Shown: positions 23,178 to 30,597 of the stretch, in pieces
Layout: the number at the start of each line of letters is the position of its first letter
Position numbering within the stretch: position 1 is the stretch's first letter
Source: JAQUBU01 sp036677685
GTDB lineage: Bacteria; Bacillota; Syntrophomonadia; Syntrophomonadales; Syntrophomonadaceae
Assembly (NCBI GenBank): GCA_036677685.1
Contig: JAVBWA010000052.1
Coordinates: forward strand, 1 to 30,690
Direction: 5' to 3'
Length of the DNA: 30,690 bases
Notes under the pieces: generated by a model
The model's database searches: none
Seen by the model: the letters and a program-made list of their open reading frames with translations, nothing else
What the model was told of the DNA's origin: nothing
Program-made: the position numbers and the translations under genes

Positions 23178-23576
23178 CTACCAGATATAACAAAGTACTT
23201 CCCCGCCAAGTCCTTCTTTGCGGGCTTTTTTATCTGTCATTAATCCTTTGGAAGTGGAAATAACAGCCGTACCCAAGCCCCCTAATACCCGGGGAATTTC
23301 ATCTTTACCTACATACACTCTTAAACCCGGCTTGCTTATCCTCTTGATTCCAGTTATGACCTTTTTCTTATCCTGGCCATATTTTAGGAATATCCTTATA
23401 ATGCCCTGCTTGCCGTCTTCAATATATTCAAAATCCTTGATGTACCCTTCCTCGCGCATAATCTGAGCAATCGATATTTTTATCTTGGAACCGGGTACCT
23501 CAACGGTTTCATGCATGACCATGTTACCGTTTCTGATCCTGGTCAGGAAATCTGCTACGGGATCAGTCATGACCAT
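23178..23576 (-). CDS. rpsH: 30S ribosomal protein S8
   Basis: 132 residues: TDPVADFLTRIRNGNMVMHE, VYVGKDEIPRVLGGLGTAVI, STSKGLMTDKKARKEGLGGE and the ending LCYIW. It binds the central domain of 16S rRNA and in many bacteria represses the spc operon. ATG 23576 is preceded by AAGGAGG at 9 bases; a second ATG two codons on is possible but less well spaced. Confidence 0.97.
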   Translation of the reverse strand: MVMTDPVADFLTRIRNGNMVMHETVEVPGSKIKISIAQIMREEGYIKDFEYIEDGKQGIIRIFLKYGQDKKKVITGIKRISKPGLRVYVGKDEIPRVLGGLGTAVISTSKGLMTDKKARKEGLGGEVLCYIW

Positions 23577-23600
23577 ACTCTTTTACCTCCTTCACATAGC

Positions 23601-23786
23601 CTACCAACTAGCTTTAGTAACGCCGGGGAGCTCACCCCGATGGGCCAACTCTCTAAAGCATATTCTGCACATGCCGAACTTCCGCATATAAGCTCTTGGC
23701 CGACCGCATATTTTGCAGCGATTGTATTCGCGAACTGCGTATTTTTGTTCCCTTTTTTGCTTGGCAATCATAGCTTTTTTAGCCAT
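23601..23786 (-). CDS. rpsN: 30S ribosomal protein S14, type Z
   Basis: 61 residues, the short zinc form with CKIC and CRIC pairs (RCKICGRPRAY, GMCRICFRELAHRG) and the terminal GVTKASW. It sits in the head of the 30S subunit. ATG 23786; the purine-rich AGGGGGT lies rather far upstream (about 12 bases). Confidence 0.97.
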   Translation of the reverse strand: MAKKAMIAKQKREQKYAVREYNRCKICGRPRAYMRKFGMCRICFRELAHRGELPGVTKASW

Positions 23787-23802
23787 TGTAAATATTTACC
23801 CC

Positions 23803-24339
23803 CTATCTGAATGGCATTCCCATACTTTTCAACAGTTCCCTGGCTTCTTCATCGGTCTTGGCGGTAGTAACTACCACTACTTCCAGACCCCTGATTTTAT
23901 CAATCTTGTCGTAATCTATCTCGGGGAATATAGTTTGTTCTTTTATCCCCAGGGAATAATTACCCCGTCCATCAAAGGCCTGCGGAGATACGCCTCTAAA
24001 GTCGCGTACCCGGGGCAGGGACAGGTTGATCAAACGATCCAAAAAATCATACATTCTCGCACCACGCAGGGTAACCTTGCAGCCGATCGGCATACCTTCG
24101 CGAAGCTTAAAGCCGGCAATGGATTTACGGGCCCGGGTAATAATCGGCTTTTGCCCGGCAATTATGGTGAGATCATTAACTGCTCCATCCAAAGCTTTCG
24201 GATTTTGAATAGCTTCTCCGACTCCTATATTAATAACCACCCGCTCAACTTTGGGAACTTCCATAATATTCTTATATTTGAATCTCTCCATTAATTTAGG
24301 GGTTATTTCATTCCTATATAACTCATATAACCTGGCCAT
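23803..24339 (-). CDS. rplE: 50S ribosomal protein L5
   Basis: 178 residues: YELYRNEITPKLMERFKYKN, VINIGVGEAIQNPKALDGAV, GQKPIITRARKSIAGFKLRE and DEEARELLKSMGMPF. It binds 5S rRNA and contacts P-site tRNA. ATG 24339 has AAGGAGG upstream, and the gene lies between rplX and rpsN as usual. Confidence 0.98.
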   Translation of the reverse strand: MARLYELYRNEITPKLMERFKYKNIMEVPKVERVVINIGVGEAIQNPKALDGAVNDLTIIAGQKPIITRARKSIAGFKLREGMPIGCKVTLRGARMYDFLDRLINLSLPRVRDFRGVSPQAFDGRGNYSLGIKEQTIFPEIDYDKIDKIRGLEVVVVTTAKTDEEARELLKSMGMPFR

Positions 24340-24365
24340 TAAAGAGCTGGCCTCCTTCCTGGAGT

Positions 24366-24677
24366 TTAGTCAATCGTCTCTCCGCACTTCTTGCAGGTTC
24401 TAACCTTGTCGTTATTCTCCATGACTTTTTTTCCTACCCGGGTAGGAGTGTTGCAGCGATTGCAAACTAACATGACATTCGACGCATTAAGGGGTGCTTC
24501 AATTTTCAAAATACCGCCCTGAGGCAGAGAGCGACTGGGCTTCTGATGTTTTTTTACTTTGTTTACGCCCTCAACTACCACCCGGTTTTCCCGGGGCAGT
24601 ACTCTGAGTATTTTGCCTTTTTTCCCGGCGTCCTTACCTGTTGTTACCATAACGGTATCGCCTTTTTTTACATGCAT
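24366..24677 (-). CDS. rplX: 50S ribosomal protein L24
   Basis: 103 residues with the KOW motif MHVKKGDTVMVTTGKDAGKK followed by GKILRVLPRENRVVVEGVN. The C-terminus carries two CxxC pairs (VCNRCNTP and RTCKKCGETID), the zinc-ribbon-like tail common in Clostridia. ATG 24677; GGAGG lies upstream. It starts large-subunit assembly on 23S rRNA. Confidence 0.98.
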   Translation of the reverse strand: MHVKKGDTVMVTTGKDAGKKGKILRVLPRENRVVVEGVNKVKKHQKPSRSLPQGGILKIEAPLNASNVMLVCNRCNTPTRVGKKVMENNDKVRTCKKCGETID

Positions 24678-24695
24678 TGATTACACCTCCATAGA

Positions 24696-25064
24696 CTAAA
24701 GGACTTCGGGAGCCAGAGATACTATCTTCATAAAATTCTTTTCCCGTAGTTCCCTGGCTACAGGCCCAAAAATACGAGTACCCTTTGGATTATTGTTATC
24801 GTCTATGATAACTGCAGCGTTTTCGGAAAATGCTATATAAGATCCATCCGGCCTGCGGATTTCTTTCCGAGTTCTCACTACTACAGCCTTGACTACATCA
24901 CCTTTTTTGACTACTCCGCCCGGAGAAGCTTCCTTAACCGCCGCGATTATAATATCGCCGACTGTCGCATATCTTCTGGTGGAGCCGCCCATGACCTTTA
25001 TACACAGGACTTTTTTAGCCCCGGTATTGTCGCCGACCTGAAGCATTGTTTCTTGCTGAATCAC
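24696..25064 (-). CDS. rplN: 50S ribosomal protein L14
   Basis: 122 residues, universal length: MLQVGDNTGAKKVLCIKVMG, VVRTRKEIRRPDGSYIAFSE, and GTRIFGPVARELREKNFMKI. The start is GTG 25064 (MIQQETM), with GGGAGG upstream. It lies at the subunit interface. Confidence 0.98.
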   Translation of the reverse strand: MIQQETMLQVGDNTGAKKVLCIKVMGGSTRRYATVGDIIIAAVKEASPGGVVKKGDVVKAVVVRTRKEIRRPDGSYIAFSENAAVIIDDNNNPKGTRIFGPVARELREKNFMKIVSLAPEVL

Positions 25065-25092
25065 AGCTTTAACCTCCCTTCAGAATCCAGAC

Positions 25093-25362
25093 TTACTGCA
25101 AAGTCTTGGCTTTCTGAACTACTTCTATTAGTCTCCATCTTTTGTCTTTACTCAAAGGACGGGTTTCCATGATTTTTACAATATCGCCGATTTTGGCTTC
25201 GTTTTCTTCATCATGAGCCATATATTTCTTGCTGGTTTTTACCGTCTTTTTATAGAGAGGATGCTGTTTGACAGTTTCAACACTGACGGTAATGGTTTTA
25301 TCCATCTTGTCACTGCTGACTGTGCCTATCCTGATTTTCCTGTTTCCACGGTTCTCAGCCAC
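25093..25362 (-). CDS. rpsQ: 30S ribosomal protein S17
   Basis: 89 residues, OB fold: RIGTVSSDKMDKTITVSVET, KKYMAHDEENEAKIGDIVKI and METRPLSKDKRWRLIEVV. The start was set at GTG 25362, 7-8 bases after AAAGGAGG; the frame is open 23 codons further upstream but that part overlaps rpmC. Confidence 0.97.
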   Translation of the reverse strand: MAENRGNRKIRIGTVSSDKMDKTITVSVETVKQHPLYKKTVKTSKKYMAHDEENEAKIGDIVKIMETRPLSKDKRWRLIEVVQKAKTLQ

Positions 25363-25378
25363 CCTTTGACCTCCTTTT

Positions 25379-25579
25379 TTACTTGCCTGAAGCAATTTCT
25401 CTTTGCCGCAAAACGGTCTTGCAGCGAGCAATGTTCTTTCTTACATCCTTGATCCGCATGGGATTATCCAATTGCCCGGTAGCAAGCTGAAACCTCAGGT
25501 TGAATAGTTCACCTTTATAATCAGAAACTTTTTTGACCAGTTCCTCGTCGGTTAGTTCCCTAATTTTCTCAGCTTTCAC
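25379..25579 (-). CDS. rpmC: 50S ribosomal protein L29
   Basis: 66 residues, an antiparallel helical hairpin: KAEKIRELTDEELVKKVSDY, KGELFNLRFQLATGQLDNP, RIKDVRKNIARCKTVLRQRE. The start is taken as GTG 25579 (MKAEKIREL), overlapping the rplP end by 11 bases; ATG 25591 is also open but gives an atypical extension. It lies at the polypeptide exit tunnel. Confidence 0.93.
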   Translation of the reverse strand: MKAEKIRELTDEELVKKVSDYKGELFNLRFQLATGQLDNPMRIKDVRKNIARCKTVLRQREIASGK

Positions 25580-26003
25580 TAACCTCACCATCCATTTCTT
25601 CTCTTTTTACGAATTTGCACTTGATCGGAAGTTTATTAGCTGCCAGGCGCATTGCTTCCTTGGCAACTTCTTCGTTAACACCGGAAAGCTCAAACATGAT
25701 GCGGCCCGGTTTGACTACGGCAATCCAGTGCTCCGGGGAGCCTTTGCCTTTTCCCATTCGGGTTTCAGCCGGTTTTACCGTTAGCGGCCGGTCCGGAAAG
25801 ATCTTAATCCACAGCTGCCCGCCTCTTTTTATATAACGGTTGATCGCAATACGAGCAGCCTCAATCTGGCGGTTGGTCAGCCATGCCGGTTCCAGTGCCT
25901 GTAATCCATATTCTCCGTAGGTTACAGTGTTTCCCTTGGTTGCCTTGCCGTTAAGACTCGGCCGGTGTTGTTTTCTATGTTTTACTCTTTTTGGAGTGAG
26001 CAT
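25569..26003 (-). CDS. rplP: 50S ribosomal protein L16
   Basis: 144 residues, the usual length: MLTPKRVKHRKQHRPSLNGK at the N-terminus, GEYGLQALEPAWLTNRQIEA, and RMGKGKGSPEHWIAVVKPGR. The start is ATG 26003, sharing one base with the rpsC stop. A longer open frame inside rpsC (to 26090) is rejected. It is near the tRNA acceptor sites. Confidence 0.98.
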   Translation of the reverse strand: MLTPKRVKHRKQHRPSLNGKATKGNTVTYGEYGLQALEPAWLTNRQIEAARIAINRYIKRGGQLWIKIFPDRPLTVKPAETRMGKGKGSPEHWIAVVKPGRIMFELSGVNEEVAKEAMRLAANKLPIKCKFVKREEMDGEVSES

Positions 26004-26686
26004 TAGATTCCTGCCTCCTCCCCTTGATTCTGTTTTGCCTGTGGCGGTCTTTGCTTGGCCTCGGGCAGTATTTCTCCGCGATTTATCCAAACTTTAATGC
26101 CGATTTTCCCATAGGTTGTATTAGCTTCGGCAAAGCCGTAATCGATATCTGCTCTCAGGGTATGCAGTGGCACTTTACCTTCGGCATACCATTCGGTGCG
26201 GGCGATTTCTGCTCCGCCCAGTCTTCCTGATATGGCAATCTTAATGCCAATGCCGCCGGAACGTATAGTGCGTCCTACCGTCTGTTTCATGGCGCGGCGG
26301 AAAGAAATACGCTTCTCCAGTTGCTGTGCAACATTTTCTGCAACTATTTGGGCATCCAATTCAGGTTTTTTAATCTCCTGAATATTAATGTTAACTGTTT
26401 TGTTGGTCATTTTAATCAGCTCTACCTTGAGCTTTTCAACTTCCGTACCACCACGGCCAATTACTATTCCAGGTTTGGCGGTGTGAATGGTAATCCGCAT
26501 TCTGGTTCCGGTCCGCTGAATTTCAACCTTGGAAATGCCGGCTGTATAAAAACGTTCTTTAATAAAGTTACGGACTTTATAATCCTCATGAAGGAGTTCG
26601 GTATAATCCCGATCAGCGAACCAGTTTGAATCCCAGTTTCTGATAACTCCTATCCTAAAACCTTTCGGATGAACCTTTTGCCCCAC
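26003..26686 (-). CDS. rpsC: 30S ribosomal protein S3
   Basis: 227 residues. It has MGQKVHPKGFRIGVIRNWDS, the KH domain (ITIHTAKPGIVIGRGGTEVE with the GRGG loop) and the C-terminal GRLGGAEIARTEWYAEGKVP. It lines the mRNA entry tunnel. The start is GTG 26686, overlapping the rplV stop (TAGTG), with AAGGAGG within the end of rplV. Confidence 0.98.
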   Translation of the reverse strand: MGQKVHPKGFRIGVIRNWDSNWFADRDYTELLHEDYKVRNFIKERFYTAGISKVEIQRTGTRMRITIHTAKPGIVIGRGGTEVEKLKVELIKMTNKTVNINIQEIKKPELDAQIVAENVAQQLEKRISFRRAMKQTVGRTIRSGGIGIKIAISGRLGGAEIARTEWYAEGKVPLHTLRADIDYGFAEANTTYGKIGIKVWINRGEILPEAKQRPPQAKQNQGEEAGI

Positions 26687-27027
26687 TATTTAACCTCCTT
26701 TTCCCTGAGCACTACCGTAATATGACTGGTTCTATGACGTCTTACGTCTGCTCTTCCGTAAGCCCTGGGCTGCATCCTTTTTAAGGTCGGGCCCTCATCC
26801 ACCAATATCTCTGATATAAAGAGCTGGGTGGTATCCATGTCAAAATTGTGCTCGGCATTGGCAATAGCAGATTTCAAAACTTTAGCAATCAGAGGAGCGG
26901 ATTTTTTATTGGTATAGCGCAAAATCCCGGCTGCTTCCTCAGCTTTTTTCCCTCTAACCAGATCTGCTACCTGACGGGCTTTGAAAGGAGATACACGTAA
27001 ATAACGACTTACTGCTTTGGCTTCCAT
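26686..27027 (-). CDS. rplV: 50S ribosomal protein L22
   Basis: 113 residues: AVSRYLRVSPFKARQVADLV, RGKKAEEAAGILRYTNKKSA, and the long beta-hairpin end GPTLKRMQPRAYGRADVRRH that reaches into the exit tunnel, where macrolides act. ATG 27027 has AGGAGG upstream. It overlaps rpsC by one base. Confidence 0.98.
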   Translation of the reverse strand: MEAKAVSRYLRVSPFKARQVADLVRGKKAEEAAGILRYTNKKSAPLIAKVLKSAIANAEHNFDMDTTQLFISEILVDEGPTLKRMQPRAYGRADVRRHRTSHITVVLREKEVK

Positions 27028-27042
27028 TGTTTTTCCTCCTTC

Positions 27043-27327
27043 CTATCTTGCCCTGCTAGACTTTTCAGATTTTCCGGCATGTCCTCTATAAGTTCTGGTT
27101 CCAGCAAATTCTCCGAGTTTCATGCCTATCATATCTTCGGTAATATAAACCGGAATGTGCTTGCGTCCGTCATGAACCGCCAGGGTATGGCCAATCATCT
27201 CAGGCATAATTGTGGAGCGACGCGACCAGGTCTTTACCACTTTTTTCTGCCCGGATTTGTTCATATCCTCAACTTTTTGCAGCAGTTTTTCGTCACAATA
27301 AGGTCCTTTTTTTAGTGACCTGCCCAT
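27043..27327 (-). CDS. rpsS: 30S ribosomal protein S19
   Basis: 94 residues: GRSLKKGPYCDEKLLQKVED, TWSRRSTIMPEMIGHTLAVH, and GMKLGEFAGTRTYRGHAG. It lies in the 30S head next to S13. ATG 27327 follows AAAGGAGG. Confidence 0.98.
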   Translation of the reverse strand: MGRSLKKGPYCDEKLLQKVEDMNKSGQKKVVKTWSRRSTIMPEMIGHTLAVHDGRKHIPVYITEDMIGMKLGEFAGTRTYRGHAGKSEKSSRAR

Positions 27328-27340
27328 GCAAAGACCTCCT

Positions 27341-28165
27341 TTATTTACGTTTCCTGACTATCATCTTATCAGATGGTTTTTTCTTACGGGTTTTACCCCC
27401 GATGGCAATTTTGCCCCAGGGTGAAACAGGATATTTCCTGCCTACGGGTGCACGGCCTTCACCACCGCCATGGGGGTGGTCGGTAGGATTCATTACCGAT
27501 CCTCTAACGGTAGGACGTATACCCAACCAGCGGGTCCGACCTGCTTTACCAATGGTCAAATTCTCGTGATCCAAATTACCTACCTGCCCTACGGTAGCCC
27601 GGCAGGTAATGTGAATAAGCCGAACTTCTCCGGAAGGTAAGCGTACATGGGCGTAGGAACCTTCTTTAGCCATCAGCTGGGCCACCGCTCCTGCGGAACG
27701 GACAAGTTGGCCGCCTTTGCCCGGCCGGAGTTCAATATTATGAATAAGTGAACCTACCGGTATATCTTTCAAAGCCAGGCTGTTGCCCACTTTGATATCA
27801 GCTTGGCTGCCGGATACTATTTTGTCGCCAACCTTTAAATTATGGGGAGCTATAATATATGCCTTGTGCCCGTCCAAATAGTGCAAGAGTGCAATATTGG
27901 CGGAACGGTTGGGGTCATATTCAATAGCGGCAACAATCGCCGGAACCTCATCCTTATTTCGTTTAAAATCAATTACCCGATATAAACGTTTATGTCCACC
28001 ACCACGATGTCTTACGGTAAGACGTCCATTTGCATTGCGGCCAGCTTTACTCTTAATCGGCGCTGTAAGACTTTTTTCCGGCTCAACCTTGGTAATTTCA
28101 TCAAAAGTCATTACCGTCATGGTTCTTCGACTGGGGGTGGTAGGCTTGAATTTTTTAATGCCCAT
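27341..28165 (-). CDS. rplB: 50S ribosomal protein L2
   Basis: 274 residues: GIKKFKPTTPSRRTMTVM at the N-terminus, GRLTVRHRGGGHKRLYRVID in the middle, and the highly conserved MNPTDHPHGGGEGRAPVGRK that includes the His close to the peptidyl-transferase centre. The start is ATG 28165 after AAGGAG; an in-frame GTG four codons earlier overlaps that site. A copy of the structured repeat separates it from rplW, which is unusual because these genes are nearly contiguous in relatives. Confidence 0.98.
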   Translation of the reverse strand: MGIKKFKPTTPSRRTMTVMTFDEITKVEPEKSLTAPIKSKAGRNANGRLTVRHRGGGHKRLYRVIDFKRNKDEVPAIVAAIEYDPNRSANIALLHYLDGHKAYIIAPHNLKVGDKIVSGSQADIKVGNSLALKDIPVGSLIHNIELRPGKGGQLVRSAGAVAQLMAKEGSYAHVRLPSGEVRLIHITCRATVGQVGNLDHENLTIGKAGRTRWLGIRPTVRGSVMNPTDHPHGGGEGRAPVGRKYPVSPWGKIAIGGKTRKKKPSDKMIVRKRK

Positions 28166-28230
28166 CTGTCTTTTCACTCCTTAGTACGACAGTTTATATG
28201 CTGCATAGCAGCTTTGATCTCATCACTGAA

Positions 28231-28367
28231 CTCTTAAGCATCGGAAGAAACTGCGGAGGAGTTTCAACACATTGCTGCAACGAGGCTGGAGATTAGAACC
28301 CGCCGCCGGTTTGCTTAATAGGAACCCGACCATTTAAAGAAGCGGGGAACATCCTTTCGCCTCGTTA
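28231..28367 (-). repeat. Structured intergenic repeat, copy D (rplW-rplB gap)
   Basis: About 137 bp, closely similar to copy C. Minus strand: TAACGAGGCGAAAGGATG directly after the rplW stop (TAATAACGAGG), then CCCCGCTTCTTTAAATGGT, GGGTTCCTATTAA, GCGGGTTCTAATC, GCCTCG pairing with CGAGGC, and a GAAACTCC/GCAGTTTC hairpin with one mismatch, ending GATGCTTAAGAG. It adds a stable structured segment to the S10 operon message upstream of rplB. Confidence 0.85.
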
Positions 28368-28655
28368 TTACATGCCTTCAAACAAACGTATTTTATGCCC
28401 GGGTTTCAGGCTTATGATGGCCTTTTTGCGATTGGGCTTGCGGCCTTCGAACCTGCCCATGCGTTTGGGTTTACCCTTAACATTCATGGTATAAACCTTG
28501 TCGACTTTTACTTCAAAAATATTTTCAATAGCATTTTTTATCTCGGTCTTATTGGCCTTCTTGTCAACTATGAAGGTGTATTTACTATCAGCTAACAGAC
28601 CCATAGATTTTTCGGTTACCACCGGTTTAATGATGATATCTCTATAGTCTCTCAT
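28368..28655 (-). CDS. rplW: 50S ribosomal protein L23
   Basis: 95 residues: DIIIKPVVTEKSMGLLADSK, YTFIVDKKANKTEIKNAIE, and RMGRFEGRKPNRKKAIISL. It forms the docking site for trigger factor and SRP at the exit tunnel. ATG 28655 directly follows the rplD stop (TAAATG). Its own stop is immediately followed by repeat copy D. Confidence 0.98.
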   Translation of the reverse strand: MRDYRDIIIKPVVTEKSMGLLADSKYTFIVDKKANKTEIKNAIENIFEVKVDKVYTMNVKGKPKRMGRFEGRKPNRKKAIISLKPGHKIRLFEGM

Positions 28656-29279
28656 TTAAGCAAACACCTCCTGGACTTTATTTACCGCATCCTGGGTAAT
28701 GAGCAGGGTATCATGCTTCAATAAATCGTAGACATTTATAAAGTCGGCACGCAACGGTTTAACACCAGGAATATTGCGAGCTGATTTGCTTACATTGGGG
28801 TCTCCGTCGCCGGTTACCACCAGGGTCTTGTTCGCAGCTTTTAATGCTTCAAGAACCTGTAGCATAACCTTGGTCTTGGGTTCATCAAAAACCAGTTTGT
28901 CAACTACAATGATGTTGTTATCCATAACTTTACTGGATAAAGCAGATTTCAGAGCCAGTCTTCTTACTTTCCGGGGTAAAGTGTAAGAATAGTCCCGGGG
29001 CTTGGGTCCGAATACTACTCCACCTTTTCTCCAGACCGGGTTTCTGGTGCTGCCCACCCGGGCACGTCCGGTTCCCTTTTGTCTCCAGGGCTTTTTCCCG
29101 CCGCCGCTAACTTCGGCTCTGGTTTTGGTGGAATGGGTTCCCACCCGTTTGTTGGCCAATTGCATTTTTACAAAAGCTTGGACGGCTGCTTCATTGGGTT
29201 TTATCCCAAAAACATCGTCATTTAATTCAATTTCTCCGATTTGGGCCCCGCTCATATCGTACAGCGCAACCTTAGGCAT
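28656..29279 (-). CDS. rplD: 50S ribosomal protein L4
   Basis: 207 residues: MPKVALYDMSGAQIGEIELN, the tunnel loop THSTKTRAEVSGGGKKPWRQ with KGTGRARVGSTRNPVWRKGG, and GVKPLRADFINVYDLLKHDT at the C-terminus. In many bacteria L4 represses the S10 operon; no such control site can be shown here. ATG 29279 has AGGAGGTT upstream. Confidence 0.98.
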   Translation of the reverse strand: MPKVALYDMSGAQIGEIELNDDVFGIKPNEAAVQAFVKMQLANKRVGTHSTKTRAEVSGGGKKPWRQKGTGRARVGSTRNPVWRKGGVVFGPKPRDYSYTLPRKVRRLALKSALSSKVMDNNIIVVDKLVFDEPKTKVMLQVLEALKAANKTLVVTGDGDPNVSKSARNIPGVKPLRADFINVYDLLKHDTLLITQDAVNKVQEVFA

Positions 29280-29338
29280 TTATTTAACCTCCTCTGTCAC
29301 AGTGATAGTTGCGAACTGTTTTTTAAACTACCTACTGT

Positions 29339-29977
29339 TTAAGCCTTTACTGTATTCTTTATAACTACCAGACCTCTTTTGGGCCCAGGGATAGAACCTC
29401 TGATCAGTATTATATTTCTATCCGGATAGACTTTTACTACCTTCAAGCCCTGAACGGTAACTCTTTCTCCGCCAAGGTGACCCGGAAGCTTACGGCCTTT
29501 AAAAACCCGGGCCGGCCCTTTAGCTCCCAGCGAGCCGGGACGACGGTGATATTTGGAGCCGTGGCCCATGGAGCCGCGGGCAAAATTATGCCGCTTTACC
29601 CCACCGGCAAATCCTTTTCCTTTTGATGTACCTACTACATCGACAATATCGCCATCGCCAAAAATATCAACATTGATTTCCTGGCCGGTTTCATAGTCGT
29701 CAATATTGTCTACACGAAACTCTTTGATGTGGCGCAAGGGCTTAACATTGGCTTTTTTAAAATGACCTTTGGCCGGTTTGTTGGCCAGTTTTTCTTTCAG
29801 GTTGTAAAAGCCTACCTGAATTGCATTGTAACCGTCACTCTCGGTCGTTTTCTTCTGTAAAACGGTGCAAGGCCCGGCTTCAATAACCGTAACCGGAACC
29901 GCTTTGTCGTTTTCATCAAATATCTGGGTCATGCCAATTTTAATTCCCATAATTGCTTGTTTGCTACCTGCAGTCAC
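29339..29977 (-). CDS. rplC: 50S ribosomal protein L3
   Basis: 212 residues: IMGIKIGMTQIFDENDKAVP, VTVIEAGPCTVLQKKT, and the signature NFARGSMGHGSKYHRRPGSL. The start is GTG 29977, 7 bases after AGGAGG, giving an N-terminus (MTAGSKQAI) slightly different from the common MKKAILGKK. It reaches the peptidyl-transferase centre. The 130-base gap before it holds a TAAGATC/GATCTTA inverted repeat (30066-30091). Confidence 0.97.
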   Translation of the reverse strand: MTAGSKQAIMGIKIGMTQIFDENDKAVPVTVIEAGPCTVLQKKTTESDGYNAIQVGFYNLKEKLANKPAKGHFKKANVKPLRHIKEFRVDNIDDYETGQEINVDIFGDGDIVDVVGTSKGKGFAGGVKRHNFARGSMGHGSKYHRRPGSLGAKGPARVFKGRKLPGHLGGERVTVQGLKVVKVYPDRNIILIRGSIPGPKRGLVVIKNTVKA

Positions 29978-30107
29978 TCTAGTACCTCCTGTTGAGTATT
30001 CTCGTGATAGGTTGGAAGTGGGATATCCAACGTCACTTCTTTTTGTTAAAATTTTCGCCTGCTTTTAAGATCCGGATCCCCACTGATCTTATCAGCTTTA
30101 ACCAAGG

Positions 30108-30419
30108 CTATAGCTTGATTTCTATATCTACTCCCGAAGGTAAATCCAAGTGCATTAATGCATCTATGGTTTTGGGATTTGGATCAAGTATATCTATCAA
30201 GCGCTTGTGCGTTCTCATTTCAAACTGCTCCCGTGAATCTTTGTTAACATGAGGAGAACGCAAAATGGTGTATATACTTTTTTCAGTTGGCAGGGGAATG
30301 GGTCCGGAAACATCAGAACCATTCTTGCGGGCTGTTTCCACAATCTTCTGTGAGGATTGGTCCAAAAGTTTGTGGTCAAAGGCTTTTAGTCTAATCCTTA
30401 CTTTCTGCTGGACATTCAC
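30108..30419 (-). CDS. rpsJ: 30S ribosomal protein S10
   Basis: 103 residues: VRIRLKAFDHKLLDQSSQKI, SGPIPLPTEKSIYTILRSP, and EMRTHKRLIDILDPNPKTID. The start was set at GTG 30419 (MNVQQKVRIRL), after AAGGAGG; the longer open frame contains that site. S10 also forms the NusB-S10 antitermination complex. It opens the S10 operon after tuf. Confidence 0.97.
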   Translation of the reverse strand: MNVQQKVRIRLKAFDHKLLDQSSQKIVETARKNGSDVSGPIPLPTEKSIYTILRSPHVNKDSREQFEMRTHKRLIDILDPNPKTIDALMHLDLPSGVDIEIKL

Positions 30420-30597
30420 TCTTAGGTTAACCTCCTTAAAAAGCTTTGTTGAGTACACGTTGCCGGGTGTTTGGCGGCGAAGGAAACAAATCTCCTTCGC
30501 CCTAATAATCCGGATTTTTAGTGATCTTTAAATGTTCAGCTTCAAGGGGCCTGTAAGACCTACTCCTTACCCCTAACGCCTCACACTCACGGTTTAA
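30420..30597 (-). promoter_or_regulatory. tuf-rpsJ spacer with two hairpins
   Basis: The spacer contains GGCGAAGGA (30476-30484) pairing perfectly with TCCTTCGCC (30493-30501), and nearer tuf a GGGGTAAG/CTTAC-agg-CCCC stem. Neither is followed by a convincing T-run on the minus strand, so they are not clear terminators. They could be a leader structure of the S10 operon or an RNA-processing site. No good promoter is evident. Confidence 0.35.

Noticed and set aside
30066..30091. TAAGATC/GATCTTA in the rpsJ-rplC gap and GATCTTTAAATG near 30527, resembling the left end of the structured repeat
   Set aside because: Similarity is limited to about 10 bases with no other repeat boxes; likely chance or at most a very old remnant.
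10464..30252. Many plus-strand open frames of 60-200 codons opposite the ribosomal genes
   Set aside because: They are antisense shadows of well-recognised genes, without ribosome-binding sites or family features.
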